From the NCBI GenBank assembly GCA_029959865.1, contig JASCPE010000004.1, positions 62,001 through 126,000 of the forward strand: a stretch of DNA of 64,000 nucleotides, given 5' to 3'. Positions within the stretch are counted from its first letter, which is position 1. Each line of letters begins with the position of its first letter. Positions 33,640-41,921 of the stretch are shown here, piece after piece. Below the pieces are notes generated by a model. That model was not told where the DNA came from. It was given only the letters and a program-made list of their open reading frames with translations, and did no database searches. This stretch comes from Microbacteriaceae bacterium PS02070. Its GTDB lineage: Bacteria > Actinomycetota > Actinomycetes > Actinomycetales > Microbacteriaceae. The position numbers and the translations under genes were made by a program.

Positions 33640-35793
33640 ATGTCGGCCGTCACCCTCGATTCCCGCCTCGGCGGTGTCGTCGGTGACAAGACGGCGAAGG
33701 CACTGGCGCGTGCATTCGAGATGCACACGGTCGGTGACCTCCTCGCCCACTACCCGCGGCGCTATGCCCGGCGTGGAGAACTGACCCCGATCTCATCGCT
33801 TCCGATCGGCGAGACCGTCACGATCGTCGCGGAGGTGCGTTCGGCGAGTCTGCGTCCGATGCGTCAGCGGCGCGGGAGCCTGTTGGAGGTCGTGATCGGC
33901 GATGGGGAGGGAACGGTCACCCTGACCTTCTTCAACCAGCAGTGGCGTCAGAACGAGCTGCGGCCCGGACGGCAGGGGATCTTCTCGGGCAAGGTCGGCG
34001 CCTTCAAAGGTCAGAAGCAGTTCGCGCACCCCGACTATGAGCTCTTCGACGATGAGACCACCGCGCGGATGAGCGCGGAGATCAATCAGAACGTGCCGAT
34101 TCCGATCTATCCGGCGACGAGCACCATGGCGAGTTGGAAGTTCCAGAAGACGATCGACCTCGCCCTCGGAGCGCTCGGACATGTACCCGATCCCATTCCC
34201 GACGACGTCCGCGAACGAGAGGGTCTGCTTGACGCGCGCGCCGCGCTGGAAGGCATCCACCGGCCCATCACGATGGACGACGTCGAGCCTGCGCGGAGAA
34301 CATTGCGGACGCAGGAGGCGCTGGTGCTGCAGACGGCGCTCTTGCAGCAGCGAGCGTTCGTGCGTGCGATGTCGGCAACCACCCGGCGCCCGGGCGAGCT
34401 GCTCGAACGATTCGACGCGTCACTCCCGTTCCCTCGCACGCCGGATCAGGTCACGGTCGGCGACCGTATCGCCGCGGATCTCGAGGGCGATTGGCCGATG
34501 CAGAGGCTCGTGCAGGGCGAGGTCGGCTCGGGAAAGACTCTCGTCGCATTGAGGGCGATGCTGCAGGTGGCCCAGTCCGGCGGCCAGTCCGCGTTGATCG
34601 CCCCGACCGAGGTCCTGGCCGCGCAGCACGTGCGATCCATCGCACGGATGCTCGGTCCTCAACTCGCGCCGGAGCTCATGCCGACACTGCTCACCGGGCA
34701 GCTCCCCGCGGCCGAGCGGCGCAAGGCAGCCCTGCGTGCAGCCTCCGGGCAGTCCCGCATCATCGTCGGTACCCACGCGCTTTTGAGTGAGTCCACGACC
34801 TTTGCCGACCTCGGCCTCGTGGTGATTGACGAACAGCATCGCTTCGGCGTGGAACAGCGTGAGACCCTGCGCGCGAAGGGCGATTCGCCACACCTGCTGG
34901 TGCTGACTGCCACCCCTATCCCGCGCACCGTCGCGATGACGGTCTTCGGCGACCTCGATGTGTCCACCATCCGGACGATGCCCGAAGGACGCGCGGGAGT
35001 GAGCAGCTTCGTGGCACCGCTCGCGGAAAAGCCGGGCTGGTTCGCTCGCGTGTGGGAGCGCGTCGCGGAGGAGACGGCGCAGGGCCATCAGGCTTTCGTC
35101 GTGTGCCCCGCGATCGACGCCGAGAAGGGGGGCGACGAGGGACTCCCGCCGGATCCTTTCCTCGCCGATGCGGCTCCGACGCGGTGGGGAGTCGTGCAGG
35201 TCGCGGACATGCTCTCGCGACATCCGGCCTATCAGGACCTGCGCGTGGAAACCCTGCACGGAAAGATGCCGGGCGAGCACAAGGACGCGGTGATGCAGGC
35301 GTTCGCACGGGGCGAGATCGACGTCCTCATCGCGACGACGGTGGTGGAGGTCGGCGTCGACGTTCCCAACGCCTCCGCGATGGTCATCCTGGAGGCCGAC
35401 CGCTTCGGTGTCTCGCAGCTGCACCAGTTGCGCGGTCGCGTGGGGCGCGGGTCGGTGCCGGGATTGTGCCTCCTGGTGACCGAGGCGGAGGTGGGGACGC
35501 CTGCGCGTGCCCGCGTCGAGGCGGTTGCCTCGACGACCGACGGGTTCGAGCTCGCCGAAGTCGACCTCGAACTGCGCGGTGAAGGCGACGTTCTCGGGGC
35601 GCGGCAGTCGGGCGCGCGCTCGTCGCTTCGGCTCCTGCGTGTCGTCAAGGATGCCGACCTCATCACGCGTGCGCGGGCCGACGCCGAGGCCATCCTGGCC
35701 GCCGACCCGACACTGGGGAAACACCCTGACCTTGCCGAGGCGCTCGCGCGTCGAGTGAGCGCCGAGGAGCGCGCGGCGCTGGCACGGAGCTGA
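33640..35793 (+). CDS. recG: ATP-dependent DNA helicase RecG
   Basis: This 717-residue superfamily 2 helicase remodels stalled replication forks and Holliday junctions. An N-terminal wedge/OB domain (about 50-135) is followed by the helicase core: Walker A GEVGSGKT (293-300), DEQH box (397-400), TATPIPRT, then the second RecA domain with [39 protein letters not shown]. The C-terminal TRG motif region ends in [14 protein letters not shown]. Length is normal. Confidence 0.96.
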   Translation: MSAVTLDSRLGGVVGDKTAKALARAFEMHTVGDLLAHYPRRYARRGELTPISSLPIGETVTIVAEVRSASLRPMRQRRGSLLEVVIGDGEGTVTLTFFNQQWRQNELRPGRQGIFSGKVGAFKGQKQFAHPDYELFDDETTARMSAEINQNVPIPIYPATSTMASWKFQKTIDLALGALGHVPDPIPDDVREREGLLDARAALEGIHRPITMDDVEPARRTLRTQEALVLQTALLQQRAFVRAMSATTRRPGELLERFDASLPFPRTPDQVTVGDRIAADLEGDWPMQRLVQGEVGSGKTLVALRAMLQVAQSGGQSALIAPTEVLAAQHVRSIARMLGPQLAPELMPTLLTGQLPAAERRKAALRAASGQSRIIVGTHALLSESTTFADLGLVVIDEQHRFGVEQRETLRAKGDSPHLLVLTATPIPRTVAMTVFGDLDVSTIRTMPEGRAGVSSFVAPLAEKPGWFARVWERVAEETAQGHQAFVVCPAIDAEKGGDEGLPPDPFLADAAPTRWGVVQVADMLSRHPAYQDLRVETLHGKMPGEHKDAVMQAFARGEIDVLIATTVVEVGVDVPNASAMVILEADRFGVSQLHQLRGRVGRGSVPGLCLLVTEAEVGTPARARVEAVASTTDGFELAEVDLELRGEGDVLGARQSGARSSLRLLRVVKDADLITRARADAEAILAADPTLGKHPDLAEALARRVSAEERAALARS

Positions 35794-35805
35794 GGGGGCG
35801 GGCAC

Positions 35806-35811
35806 TAAGGT
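35806..35811 (+). promoter_or_regulatory. -10 box of a leaderless coaD promoter
   Basis: TAAGGT ends seven bases before the coaD ATG. Confidence 0.5.
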
Positions 35812-35818
35812 CGTAGGC

Positions 35819-36322
35819 ATGAACAACCGGATCGCCGTTGTCCCCGGCTCGTTCGACCCGCCGACTCTGGGTCACATCGACGTCATCGCCCGTGCGGCCT
35901 CGCTCTACGACGAACTACACGTGCTCGTCGTGCACAATCCAGACAAACAAGCGATGCTTCCGATCGCCCAACGCCTGACCTTGCTCGAGCAGTCGATTGC
36001 TGAGGCCGGGATCGGTGAGAACATCATCGTTGCGTCGTGGAGCGTCGGTCTGCTCGTGGATTACGCCGAAGACGTGAACGCGGGGGTGCTGATCAAGGGC
36101 ATCCGCTCGCAGGTCGACGTGGCCTACGAGACGCCGATGGCGATCGTCAACCGTCACCTCGCGCACGTCGAGACCGTGTTCCTGCTCCCGGACCCCTCGC
36201 ACGCCTTGGTGTCCAGTTCTCTCGTCCGGCAGGTGGCTGCGCTCGGCGGCGATGTCTCACCCTTTGTACCGGGGCCGGTCGCGCGCTTTCTTGACCCGGG
36301 CAAGGACTCCATCGAGTCCTGA
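35819..36322 (+). CDS. coaD: pantetheine-phosphate adenylyltransferase
   Basis: CoaD adenylylates 4'-phosphopantetheine to dephospho-CoA, the penultimate step of coenzyme A synthesis. This 167-residue nucleotidyltransferase has the TLGH form of the HxGH motif (16-19, in [14 protein letters not shown]), [12 protein letters not shown] in the middle and the [16 protein letters not shown] signature at the C terminus. It lies between recG and the DUF177-rpmF pair, its usual place in this group. Confidence 0.96.
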   Translation: MNNRIAVVPGSFDPPTLGHIDVIARAASLYDELHVLVVHNPDKQAMLPIAQRLTLLEQSIAEAGIGENIIVASWSVGLLVDYAEDVNAGVLIKGIRSQVDVAYETPMAIVNRHLAHVETVFLLPDPSHALVSSSLVRQVAALGGDVSPFVPGPVARFLDPGKDSIES

Positions 36323-36337
36323 GGCCGTGGCAGCGAT

Positions 36338-36343
36338 TACCAT
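36338..36343 (+). promoter_or_regulatory. -10 box of the DUF177-rpmF-rnc-mutM unit
   Basis: TACCAT ends six bases before the GTG start at 36350. Confidence 0.45.
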
Positions 36344-36349
36344 GGTTCG

Positions 36350-36919
36350 GTGGCCAGAAAGCGACTGAACGGACCCTTCGTCCTCTCCGTGCACGATCTC
36401 GTGCGTCGCCCGGGGGAGATGAGCGAACGTACCTTCACGGTGCCCGCCCCCGCTCAGTGGGGCGAAGGTCTGGTGTCTGTCGCCGAGGGAGAGCCGATCG
36501 ATCTCGATGTGCGGCTTGAATCCGTGCACGAGGGGATCCTGGTTTCCGCAGACATTGACACCGAGTACCGCGGCCAGTGCGGACGGTGCCTCACCGACAT
36601 CGCCGAGCCGCTCAAAGTCGAGATTCAGGAACTGTTCGGGTATCCTGGAGGGGAAGCGGATGACTTTGAGGTTCAAGACGACCACGTGGATCTTGAAACT
36701 CCGGTTAGGGATGCGATCGTCCTGTCGCTTCCGTTCCAGCCGGTGTGTGAGCCCGATTGTCTGGGTTTGGACCCGGTCACGGGTGAAAAACTCGTCGCGG
36801 GCGCAGAGCCTGCTGGGGGCGCCACGATCGATCCACGCTGGGCCGCGCTTACGGCCTACACCACAGACCACGACGGCGTTGCGGATGACCGCGATGCCGG
36901 CAAGACAGAGAAGAGCTAA
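36350..36919 (+). CDS. DUF177 (YceD-like) protein
   Basis: This 189-residue protein of the YceD family is usually encoded next to rpmF and is implicated in 23S rRNA processing or large-subunit accumulation. Paired cysteines that could bind metal are visible in QCGRC and [12 protein letters not shown] at 36350 is preceded by a -10 box. Two bases separate its stop from rpmF, so the two are co-transcribed. Confidence 0.88.
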   Translation: MARKRLNGPFVLSVHDLVRRPGEMSERTFTVPAPAQWGEGLVSVAEGEPIDLDVRLESVHEGILVSADIDTEYRGQCGRCLTDIAEPLKVEIQELFGYPGGEADDFEVQDDHVDLETPVRDAIVLSLPFQPVCEPDCLGLDPVTGEKLVAGAEPAGGATIDPRWAALTAYTTDHDGVADDRDAGKTEKS

Positions 36920-36921
36920 CC

Positions 36922-37131
36922 ATGGCAGGTAACCCTCCCAAGCGGAAGGTCTCCCGTTCGAACACCCGCTCGCGCCGCGCGCAGTGGAAGGCTGAGGCCC
37001 CCACGCTCGTGAAGACGGTGGAGAACGGCAAGGTCGTCTACAGCCGTCCTCACCAGGCGAAGGTCGTCACCGACTCGCAGGGCACCGAGCTGTTCCTCGA
37101 GTACAAGGGCCGCAAGGTCGCCGACATCTGA
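36922..37131 (+). CDS. rpmF: 50S ribosomal protein L32
   Basis: This 69-residue basic ribosomal protein opens with [20 protein letters not shown], the typical L32 start. It lacks the four zinc-binding cysteines of the C+ form, so it is the zinc-independent type. It is translated directly after the DUF177 gene. The stop codon lies in a perfect palindrome (37129-37146). Confidence 0.95.
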   Translation: MAGNPPKRKVSRSNTRSRRAQWKAEAPTLVKTVENGKVVYSRPHQAKVVTDSQGTELFLEYKGRKVADI

Positions 37132-37146
37132 GACCCCTGGGTCTCA
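37129..37146. repeat. palindrome over the rpmF stop codon
   Basis: TGAGACCC (37129-37136) pairs with GGGTCTCA (37139-37146) around CT. It may be a small RNA hairpin between rpmF and rnc that stabilises or separates the transcripts. It has no T-run. Confidence 0.5.
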
Positions 37147-37156
37147 TCGGTTCCGA

Positions 37157-37849
37157 GTGAGTTCTGTACTTCCCGGCGACGCCGAGCTTCGAAAGAAGCT
37201 CGGCGTCTTCATCGAGGATGACCTTCTCGCGCGTGCGTTGACGCATCGCTCGTACGCGTACGAGCACGGTGGTATCCCGCACAACGAGCGTCTTGAGTTC
37301 CTCGGCGATGCCGTCCTGGGCGAAGCCGTCACCGTCCATCTGTTCGGCACGTTCCCGGATCTGGACGAGGGCGCACTCGCAAAGCGACGCGCGAGCCTCG
37401 TCTCGACGACGGCGCTGGCGGCTGTCGCCCGGCAGATCGGCCTCGGCGAGCATTTGCGCCTCGGTCGCGGCGAAGACCAGACCGGTGGCCGCAACAAGGA
37501 CTCGATCCTGGCCGACACAACCGAGGCCGTCATCGGCGCCACCTACCTATCGTCGGGTCGCGATGTCGCTGCTGACCTGGTTCTCCGCCTGATTGCACCG
37601 CTGCTGGCGGATCCGGACCGCAGCGGGGCGGTGGTCGACCCGAAGACGAGTCTTCAGGAACTCGCCGCGCGTCTTGGCCTCACCCCACCCTCGTACGACG
37701 TCGTTGCGACCGGTCCACACCACAGCCGGCAGTTCACCGCGACGGTGAGTGTTGGAGAACACAGCAAGACGGGCATCGGCACGAGCAAGAAGCAGGCCGA
37801 GATGGCCGGCGCGCTCGCGCTGTGGCGTGACCTGAGCACCGGTGCCTGA
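37157..37849 (+). CDS. rnc: ribonuclease III
   Basis: This 230-residue double-strand RNA endonuclease processes rRNA precursors and other hairpins. The catalytic signature NERLEFLGDAVLGE and the second acidic site DTTEAVIGATYL are intact. The C-terminal double-strand RNA-binding domain starts at DPKTSLQELAARLGL and ends at GTSKKQAEMAGALALW. The start is GTG. It overlaps mutM by eight bases. Confidence 0.96.
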   Translation: MSSVLPGDAELRKKLGVFIEDDLLARALTHRSYAYEHGGIPHNERLEFLGDAVLGEAVTVHLFGTFPDLDEGALAKRRASLVSTTALAAVARQIGLGEHLRLGRGEDQTGGRNKDSILADTTEAVIGATYLSSGRDVAADLVLRLIAPLLADPDRSGAVVDPKTSLQELAARLGLTPPSYDVVATGPHHSRQFTATVSVGEHSKTGIGTSKKQAEMAGALALWRDLSTGA

Positions 37850-38735
37850 GCTTCCCGAAGTCGAGGTCGTCCGAGCGGGACTTGCTCCCTTCATCGTCGG
37901 CGCAACGATCGAACGCGTGCGTGCGCTTGATATGCGCGCGCTCACCCGCCATCTGGGCGCGGACCCTGCCGAGTTCGAGGCACGGTTGACCGGGCGTACG
38001 GTGTCGGAGGCCGCGCGTCGCGGAAAGTTCCTCTGGTTTCCCCTCGACGATGCCGAAGCGTTGATCGCTCACCTCGGGATGAGTGGCCAGCTGCTGATCG
38101 GTGCACCGGATACTCCCGCACTGCGCCACGAGCGGGCGCGGCTGGGTGTGCGCGGGGTCAGCGGCACACGGCACAGTATCGTGTTCGTCGACCAGCGCAC
38201 CTTCGGATCACTCGCGATCGATGACCTCGTGGAGACGGCAGACGGTGAGCCGGGCGGCTGGGGCACGGCGCGGGCGGAGGTTCCTTCGCAGGCCGCGCAT
38301 ATCGCGCGCGACGCGCTCGATCCCGCCCTCGATGTGCCGGCGGTCATCCGTCGCCTGCGGGGGAGTACGTCGGCCGTAAAGCGGCTCCTTCTCGATCAGA
38401 CTCTGACGAGTGGCATCGGCAACATATACGCCGACGAGGCGCTGTGGGCTGCGCGCATTCACCCGGAGACTTCCGGGCGCGCGCTCAGCGTCCAGGCGGT
38501 GCGTCGGCTCCTCGGCGAGGTCCGTGCCGTCCTGCGGAAGGCTCTGGCAGAGGGCGGGACGAGCTTCGATACCCAGTACGTCAACGTCAATGGCCAAGCC
38601 GGTTACTTCGCGCACTCCTTGAATGCATACGGTCGCGGCGGCCAACCTTGTCCGCGCTGCGGTCGTCCGATCCAGCGGGTGTCCTTCATGAATCGCTCCA
38701 GCCACCTCTGCCCCCACTGCCAGCGCCGGCGGTGA
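37842..38735 (+). CDS. mutM: formamidopyrimidine-DNA glycosylase
   Basis: MutM removes oxidised purines such as 8-oxoguanine and nicks the abasic site. It has 297 residues. After removal of the initiator, Pro and Glu (PELPEVE) form the catalytic N terminus. The helix-two-turn-helix (LLDQTLTSGIGNIYADEAL) and the C-terminal zinc finger (CPRCGRPIQRV...HLCPHCQ) are complete. The GTG start overlaps rnc. Confidence 0.96.
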   Translation: MPELPEVEVVRAGLAPFIVGATIERVRALDMRALTRHLGADPAEFEARLTGRTVSEAARRGKFLWFPLDDAEALIAHLGMSGQLLIGAPDTPALRHERARLGVRGVSGTRHSIVFVDQRTFGSLAIDDLVETADGEPGGWGTARAEVPSQAAHIARDALDPALDVPAVIRRLRGSTSAVKRLLLDQTLTSGIGNIYADEALWAARIHPETSGRALSVQAVRRLLGEVRAVLRKALAEGGTSFDTQYVNVNGQAGYFAHSLNAYGRGGQPCPRCGRPIQRVSFMNRSSHLCPHCQRRR

Positions 38736-38768
38736 TTCTGGTTCGCGCCCCGATCGCGACGGAGCGCT

Positions 38769-40004
38769 CTACCAGACCACCCCGACGTCGATGACGCCTG
38801 CGATCGCACCGACGGCTGCCCCGGCCAGGACGGCCGTCCAGGCGGGTAGTTTCCAGAGGGTGAGCATCAGGAAGCAGCCGAGCGCGATGACCAAGGGGGC
38901 CAGCCCCGTGACTCCCGAGGTGATGACCGGCGACCACAGCGCGGCGGCGAGAACCCCGACGACCGCGCCGTTCGCGCCGGCTATTGCCGAACGTGCCGTG
39001 GGGTTGACGCGCAGACGCTCCCAGAACGGCAGCACCCCGATGACCAGGAGAAGGCCGGGGATGAAGATGCACACCAGAGCGAGGAGGGCCGCAAGGGGCG
39101 CACCCCAGCCGCTCTGCATGTCGAAGCCGAGGTAGGCGGCAAAGGTGAACAGCGGACCGGGCACGGCCTGGGCAGCGCCGTACCCGGCAAGGAACTGGTC
39201 AGGATTGACGGTCTGCGCGATCGCCGGTTCCGCCTGCAGGAGGGGGAGGACGACGTGTCCGCCTCCGAAGACGAGTGCGCCCGCGCGTGTGAAGGCGTCA
39301 GCGAGTGCGACCCACGAGTTCCGCGTCAGCGCAGCAAGAAGGGGGAGCGCGGTGAGCAGAAGCAGGAGGGTCGCCAGGAGCGTGGCTCCCGCCCGTCGCG
39401 ACACACTGATCGCGAGTGGTGCCGACACGCTGAGCTCGACTTTCCGACACCAGACGATCCCCGCAGCAGCGCCGACGCCGATCGCGGCCAGCTGTCCCCA
39501 TCCTCCGGGGACCATGAGCGCGATGCCTCCCGCGACCACGGCGATGACAACCCGTGACACATCGGGTGTGAGTGTGCGGGCCATTCCCAGTACGGCGTGG
39601 GCGACGACCGCTACTGCGACGGCCTTGAGCCCCAGGAGGATGCCCGCTCCCACCGCGCCGTCCAGGGATACCGCGCCGATCGCGAAGAGAACCAGGAGGA
39701 GGGCCGACGGCAGCGTGAATGCCGTCCATGCCGCCAGCGCTCCGGGAAGGCCGGCGCGCACCAGGCCGAGCGTGAAGCCCACCTGGCTCGACGCTGGCCC
39801 GGGAAGGAACTGACACAGTGCGACGAGCTCGGCGTACTGAGAGTCGCTGACCCACTTCCGCCGGGCGACCAGCTCCTCTCGGAAGTAGCCGAGGTGAGCC
39901 ACGGGCCCACCGAACGATGTCAGCCCGAGCTTCGCGAAGACCCGAAAGACCTCCCCAGCGCGTCCGCGTTGGTCGGGCGAACCCGGTGGAGATGTCGCAC
40001 TCAT
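38769..40004 (-). CDS. chrA: ChrA-family chromate efflux transporter
   Basis: This 411-residue membrane protein is made of two homologous CHR halves, each with about five to six helices. The first half has GLTSFGGPVAHLGYFREELV and CQFLPGPASSQVGFTLG. The second has RAGALVFGGGHVVLPLLQ and GYGAAQAVPGPLFTFAAYLG. ChrA proteins expel chromate using the proton gradient. It starts at ATG 40004 and has no adjacent chrB regulator. Confidence 0.92.
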   Translation of the reverse strand: MSATSPPGSPDQRGRAGEVFRVFAKLGLTSFGGPVAHLGYFREELVARRKWVSDSQYAELVALCQFLPGPASSQVGFTLGLVRAGLPGALAAWTAFTLPSALLLVLFAIGAVSLDGAVGAGILLGLKAVAVAVVAHAVLGMARTLTPDVSRVVIAVVAGGIALMVPGGWGQLAAIGVGAAAGIVWCRKVELSVSAPLAISVSRRAGATLLATLLLLLTALPLLAALTRNSWVALADAFTRAGALVFGGGHVVLPLLQAEPAIAQTVNPDQFLAGYGAAQAVPGPLFTFAAYLGFDMQSGWGAPLAALLALVCIFIPGLLLVIGVLPFWERLRVNPTARSAIAGANGAVVGVLAAALWSPVITSGVTGLAPLVIALGCFLMLTLWKLPAWTAVLAGAAVGAIAGVIDVGVVW

Positions 40005-40047
40005 GCCGTGCCCCGCCGATGTGTGTCAGCCACGCCTCCATGATGCA

Positions 40048-40091
40048 GTGACGGGCTCGACTTCGCTAATGCGCGGCGCCGAGCCCGTCAC
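40048..40091 (-). terminator. terminator hairpin after the double-GNAT gene
   Basis: GTGACGGGCTCG (40048-40059) pairs perfectly with CGAGCCCGTCAC (40080-40091). It sits between the GNAT stop and the chrA start, both on the minus strand. There is no T-run, as is common in high-GC genomes. Confidence 0.65.
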
Positions 40092-40104
40092 GGTACGACC
40101 AGCC

Positions 40105-41184
40105 TTACGCCAGAACCTTCTTCCACGCGCCGTTGTAGGACGCGGGGACGAATCCGAGAGCCTCGTTGATGTCGAGCATCGGGCGGTTCTCTTCGGCGTT
40201 GTAGGTGATGATCTTCGGCGCATCCGGCTCGATCTCACGCCAGGAGATCAGGCCCGCCGCCTTCACGAGCTGGCCGAGCTTGTGCCCGCGGTGCTCCTTC
40301 AGGACAAGCGTGTCCCACTGGGAACTGGGCATCGTCGGCTCGGCCTCCTGCGCGAGCTCGTTGAACGCCACCAGCTCGCCGGACTCGATGTGCTGGGCGA
40401 CCGTGATCTGGACGCGGATGCCCGCGGCCTTCCAGCGTTCTTCGTGACGACGAACACGTGCCTCGTCCCACTTCTCTTCGTCGAACTCCATCGCCGCTGC
40501 CGGGGCATCGGTCGACATCCGCGACTTCATCCAGGCATAGCCGGGCACGTACTCGGCGGGGGTGGGGGCCATCCACTGGATGACCCGATAGCCACTCGCC
40601 TTCTGCTCGGCGTCCTGCAGCAGTCGTTCAACGGTCTCGGACGAAGCCACCGGGTCGAACACACTTTTGCGTTCCACCTGCTCGAGTGTGTACCCATGCT
40701 TCTGAAAGAAGCGCGCGACATGGTCATCCGGAAGGGACCCGAAGCCGGTCGGGGCCTCAAGCCTCGGTCCTTCCGCCTCGCGCTGTGTGGCCCACGATTG
40801 GAGGATGGTGCGACCGTGCTGGCGAGCGGTTTCTTCGACCAACCGATAGGCCGCGGACCCGATGCCCTGGCCGTGGTGGTCTTCCAGGATCTCCACGAGC
40901 CAGAAAACCACCCGCGATCCTTCTTCCAAGGGAATGTCGGCGCCGACGCGTCCGATGACCTCGCCGGACTTCACGATGATCCAGATCTTGCGGATCTCGT
41001 CAGGGTCGCTCCGATACATCGGCAGCAGTGTCGCCGGCGCGATGGTGTCGTCGTCGTTGCCGTTGATCTCGCGGTAGACGTCGTTACGGACGCGCACCAT
41101 CTCGCGGAAGTCGGCGGCGTCGTCGGCATCGATGTCGGCCGGAATGTGAAGAGGCCGGAACTCGACCTCGCTGGGGTGATTCAT
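40105..41184 (-). CDS. double-domain GNAT acetyltransferase
   Basis: This 360-residue protein has two GNAT halves. The first (about 5-170) carries an acetyl-CoA loop EDHHGQGIGSAAYRL; the second (about 190-360) carries LKEHRGHKLGQLVKAAGL followed by ITYNAEENRPMLDINEALGFVPAS, a typical GNAT end. The layout resembles mycothiol-synthase-like and related twin-GNAT proteins, but I cannot assign a substrate. ATG at 41184 has AAGGAC upstream. It lies downstream of the small-ORF unit on the same strand and could be co-transcribed. Confidence 0.82.
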   Translation of the reverse strand: MNHPSEVEFRPLHIPADIDADDAADFREMVRVRNDVYREINGNDDDTIAPATLLPMYRSDPDEIRKIWIIVKSGEVIGRVGADIPLEEGSRVVFWLVEILEDHHGQGIGSAAYRLVEETARQHGRTILQSWATQREAEGPRLEAPTGFGSLPDDHVARFFQKHGYTLEQVERKSVFDPVASSETVERLLQDAEQKASGYRVIQWMAPTPAEYVPGYAWMKSRMSTDAPAAAMEFDEEKWDEARVRRHEERWKAAGIRVQITVAQHIESGELVAFNELAQEAEPTMPSSQWDTLVLKEHRGHKLGQLVKAAGLISWREIEPDAPKIITYNAEENRPMLDINEALGFVPASYNGAWKKVLA

Positions 41185-41239
41185 GAGTAGTCCTTGTCGG
41201 TATGAGTGGGGATCCCGGAAGAGCCGGGACCCCCGGGCG

Positions 41240-41494
41240 TCAGATGAGTGGTTGCAGCAGGTGCCGGCGAGACCATTCGGCCTCACGGGCGCCGCGTTGC
41301 TTCTCGAGGAGGAGGAGCCGCGCCTGGTCTGCAGTGTTCGGATGATCGATCGGCCGCGTGCTCCACAGGAGCAATGCCAGAGCGATTCGCATCGCGAGGC
41401 GATCGCGAAGCGTCGTGCGCGGGACGCGGCCGAGCGGCCGCAACGTATCGGGGATAGCCGATGAGCGCTGCGGCGCGTGGTGAAGAGTGTTCAT
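41240..41494 (-). CDS. small protein of unknown function (84 residues)
   Basis: This 84-residue protein starts at ATG with AAGGAA seven bases upstream. It has a basic N-terminal third with several prolines, a short hydrophobic stretch (MRIALALLLWSTR, about 35-47), and a charged amphipathic C-terminal helix (ADQARLLLLEKQRGAREAEWSRRHLLQPLI). I do not recognise a family. It is transcribed toward the double-GNAT gene, 55 bases away, and is probably part of the same unit as the 31-residue ORF upstream. Confidence 0.6.
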   Translation of the reverse strand: MNTLHHAPQRSSAIPDTLRPLGRVPRTTLRDRLAMRIALALLLWSTRPIDHPNTADQARLLLLEKQRGAREAEWSRRHLLQPLI

Positions 41495-41664
41495 GATGAT
41501 TCCTTGGGGAACGAATGGGTGAGACCTCCGCCGAGCGGAGGAGCCGCGCGAGAACGCGGAGGAATCGTGCCGCAGCACGAGAGGAGGGCGAGCGCGCCCA
41601 GAGAGCGGGCGCAGCGCGCACCACGACAATGCCCGAATCGGGCGGACAGAATGCTGGCAGGACG
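41495..41664 (-). other. 170-base spacer with hairpins between the two small ORFs
   Basis: No gene is seen. It contains a perfect 7-bp hairpin (CCTCCGC 41525-41531 with GCGGAGG 41535-41541), located about 30 bases before the 84-residue ORF on the minus strand, and a GCGCCC/GGGCGC hairpin further upstream. The placement would suit a translational or transcriptional attenuator; this is inference. Confidence 0.4.
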
Positions 41665-41760
41665 CTATGCCGCGAGGCCGCGCACGCGCGAAGCGCCGAA
41701 GGGGCTGATCCCCGTGGACGCGTAACGAATGACCGCCGTGGTGGTGGTGAGCATCAACAT
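41665..41760 (-). CDS. 31-residue small ORF with a near-perfect ribosome site
   Basis: An ATG at 41760 follows AAAGGAGG (the closest match to the 16S anti-Shine-Dalgarno in the window) six bases upstream. It encodes a Thr-rich peptide beginning MLMLTTTTAVIRY and ending in RVRGLAA. A promoter (TTGCGC, 18 bp, TAATGT) lies at the right distance. It may be a leader peptide for the downstream small gene or a small protein in its own right. No family is recognised. Confidence 0.5.
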   Translation of the reverse strand: MLMLTTTTAVIRYASTGISPFGASRVRGLAA

Positions 41761-41797
41761 CGGGGACCTCCTTTCTCTTCTTCTGACGCGAGCACTG

Positions 41798-41827
41798 ACA
41801 TTAGCGCCCCTTCAGCGCGGCGCGCAA
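41798..41827 (-). promoter_or_regulatory. promoter of the small-ORF unit
   Basis: Read on the minus strand, TTGCGC (41827-41822) and TAATGT (41803-41798) are 18 bp apart. Transcription would start near 41791, leaving about 30 bases of leader with the strong ribosome site. Confidence 0.55.
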
Positions 41828-41921
41828 GCCCCGCGGAGCGATTCGCGAACGGAGAGTCCTCCCGGCCCGGTTGCCTCTGCTCCGTTACGGTGGACGAGAA
41901 CCAGACCGTGGAGGCGCGCGA

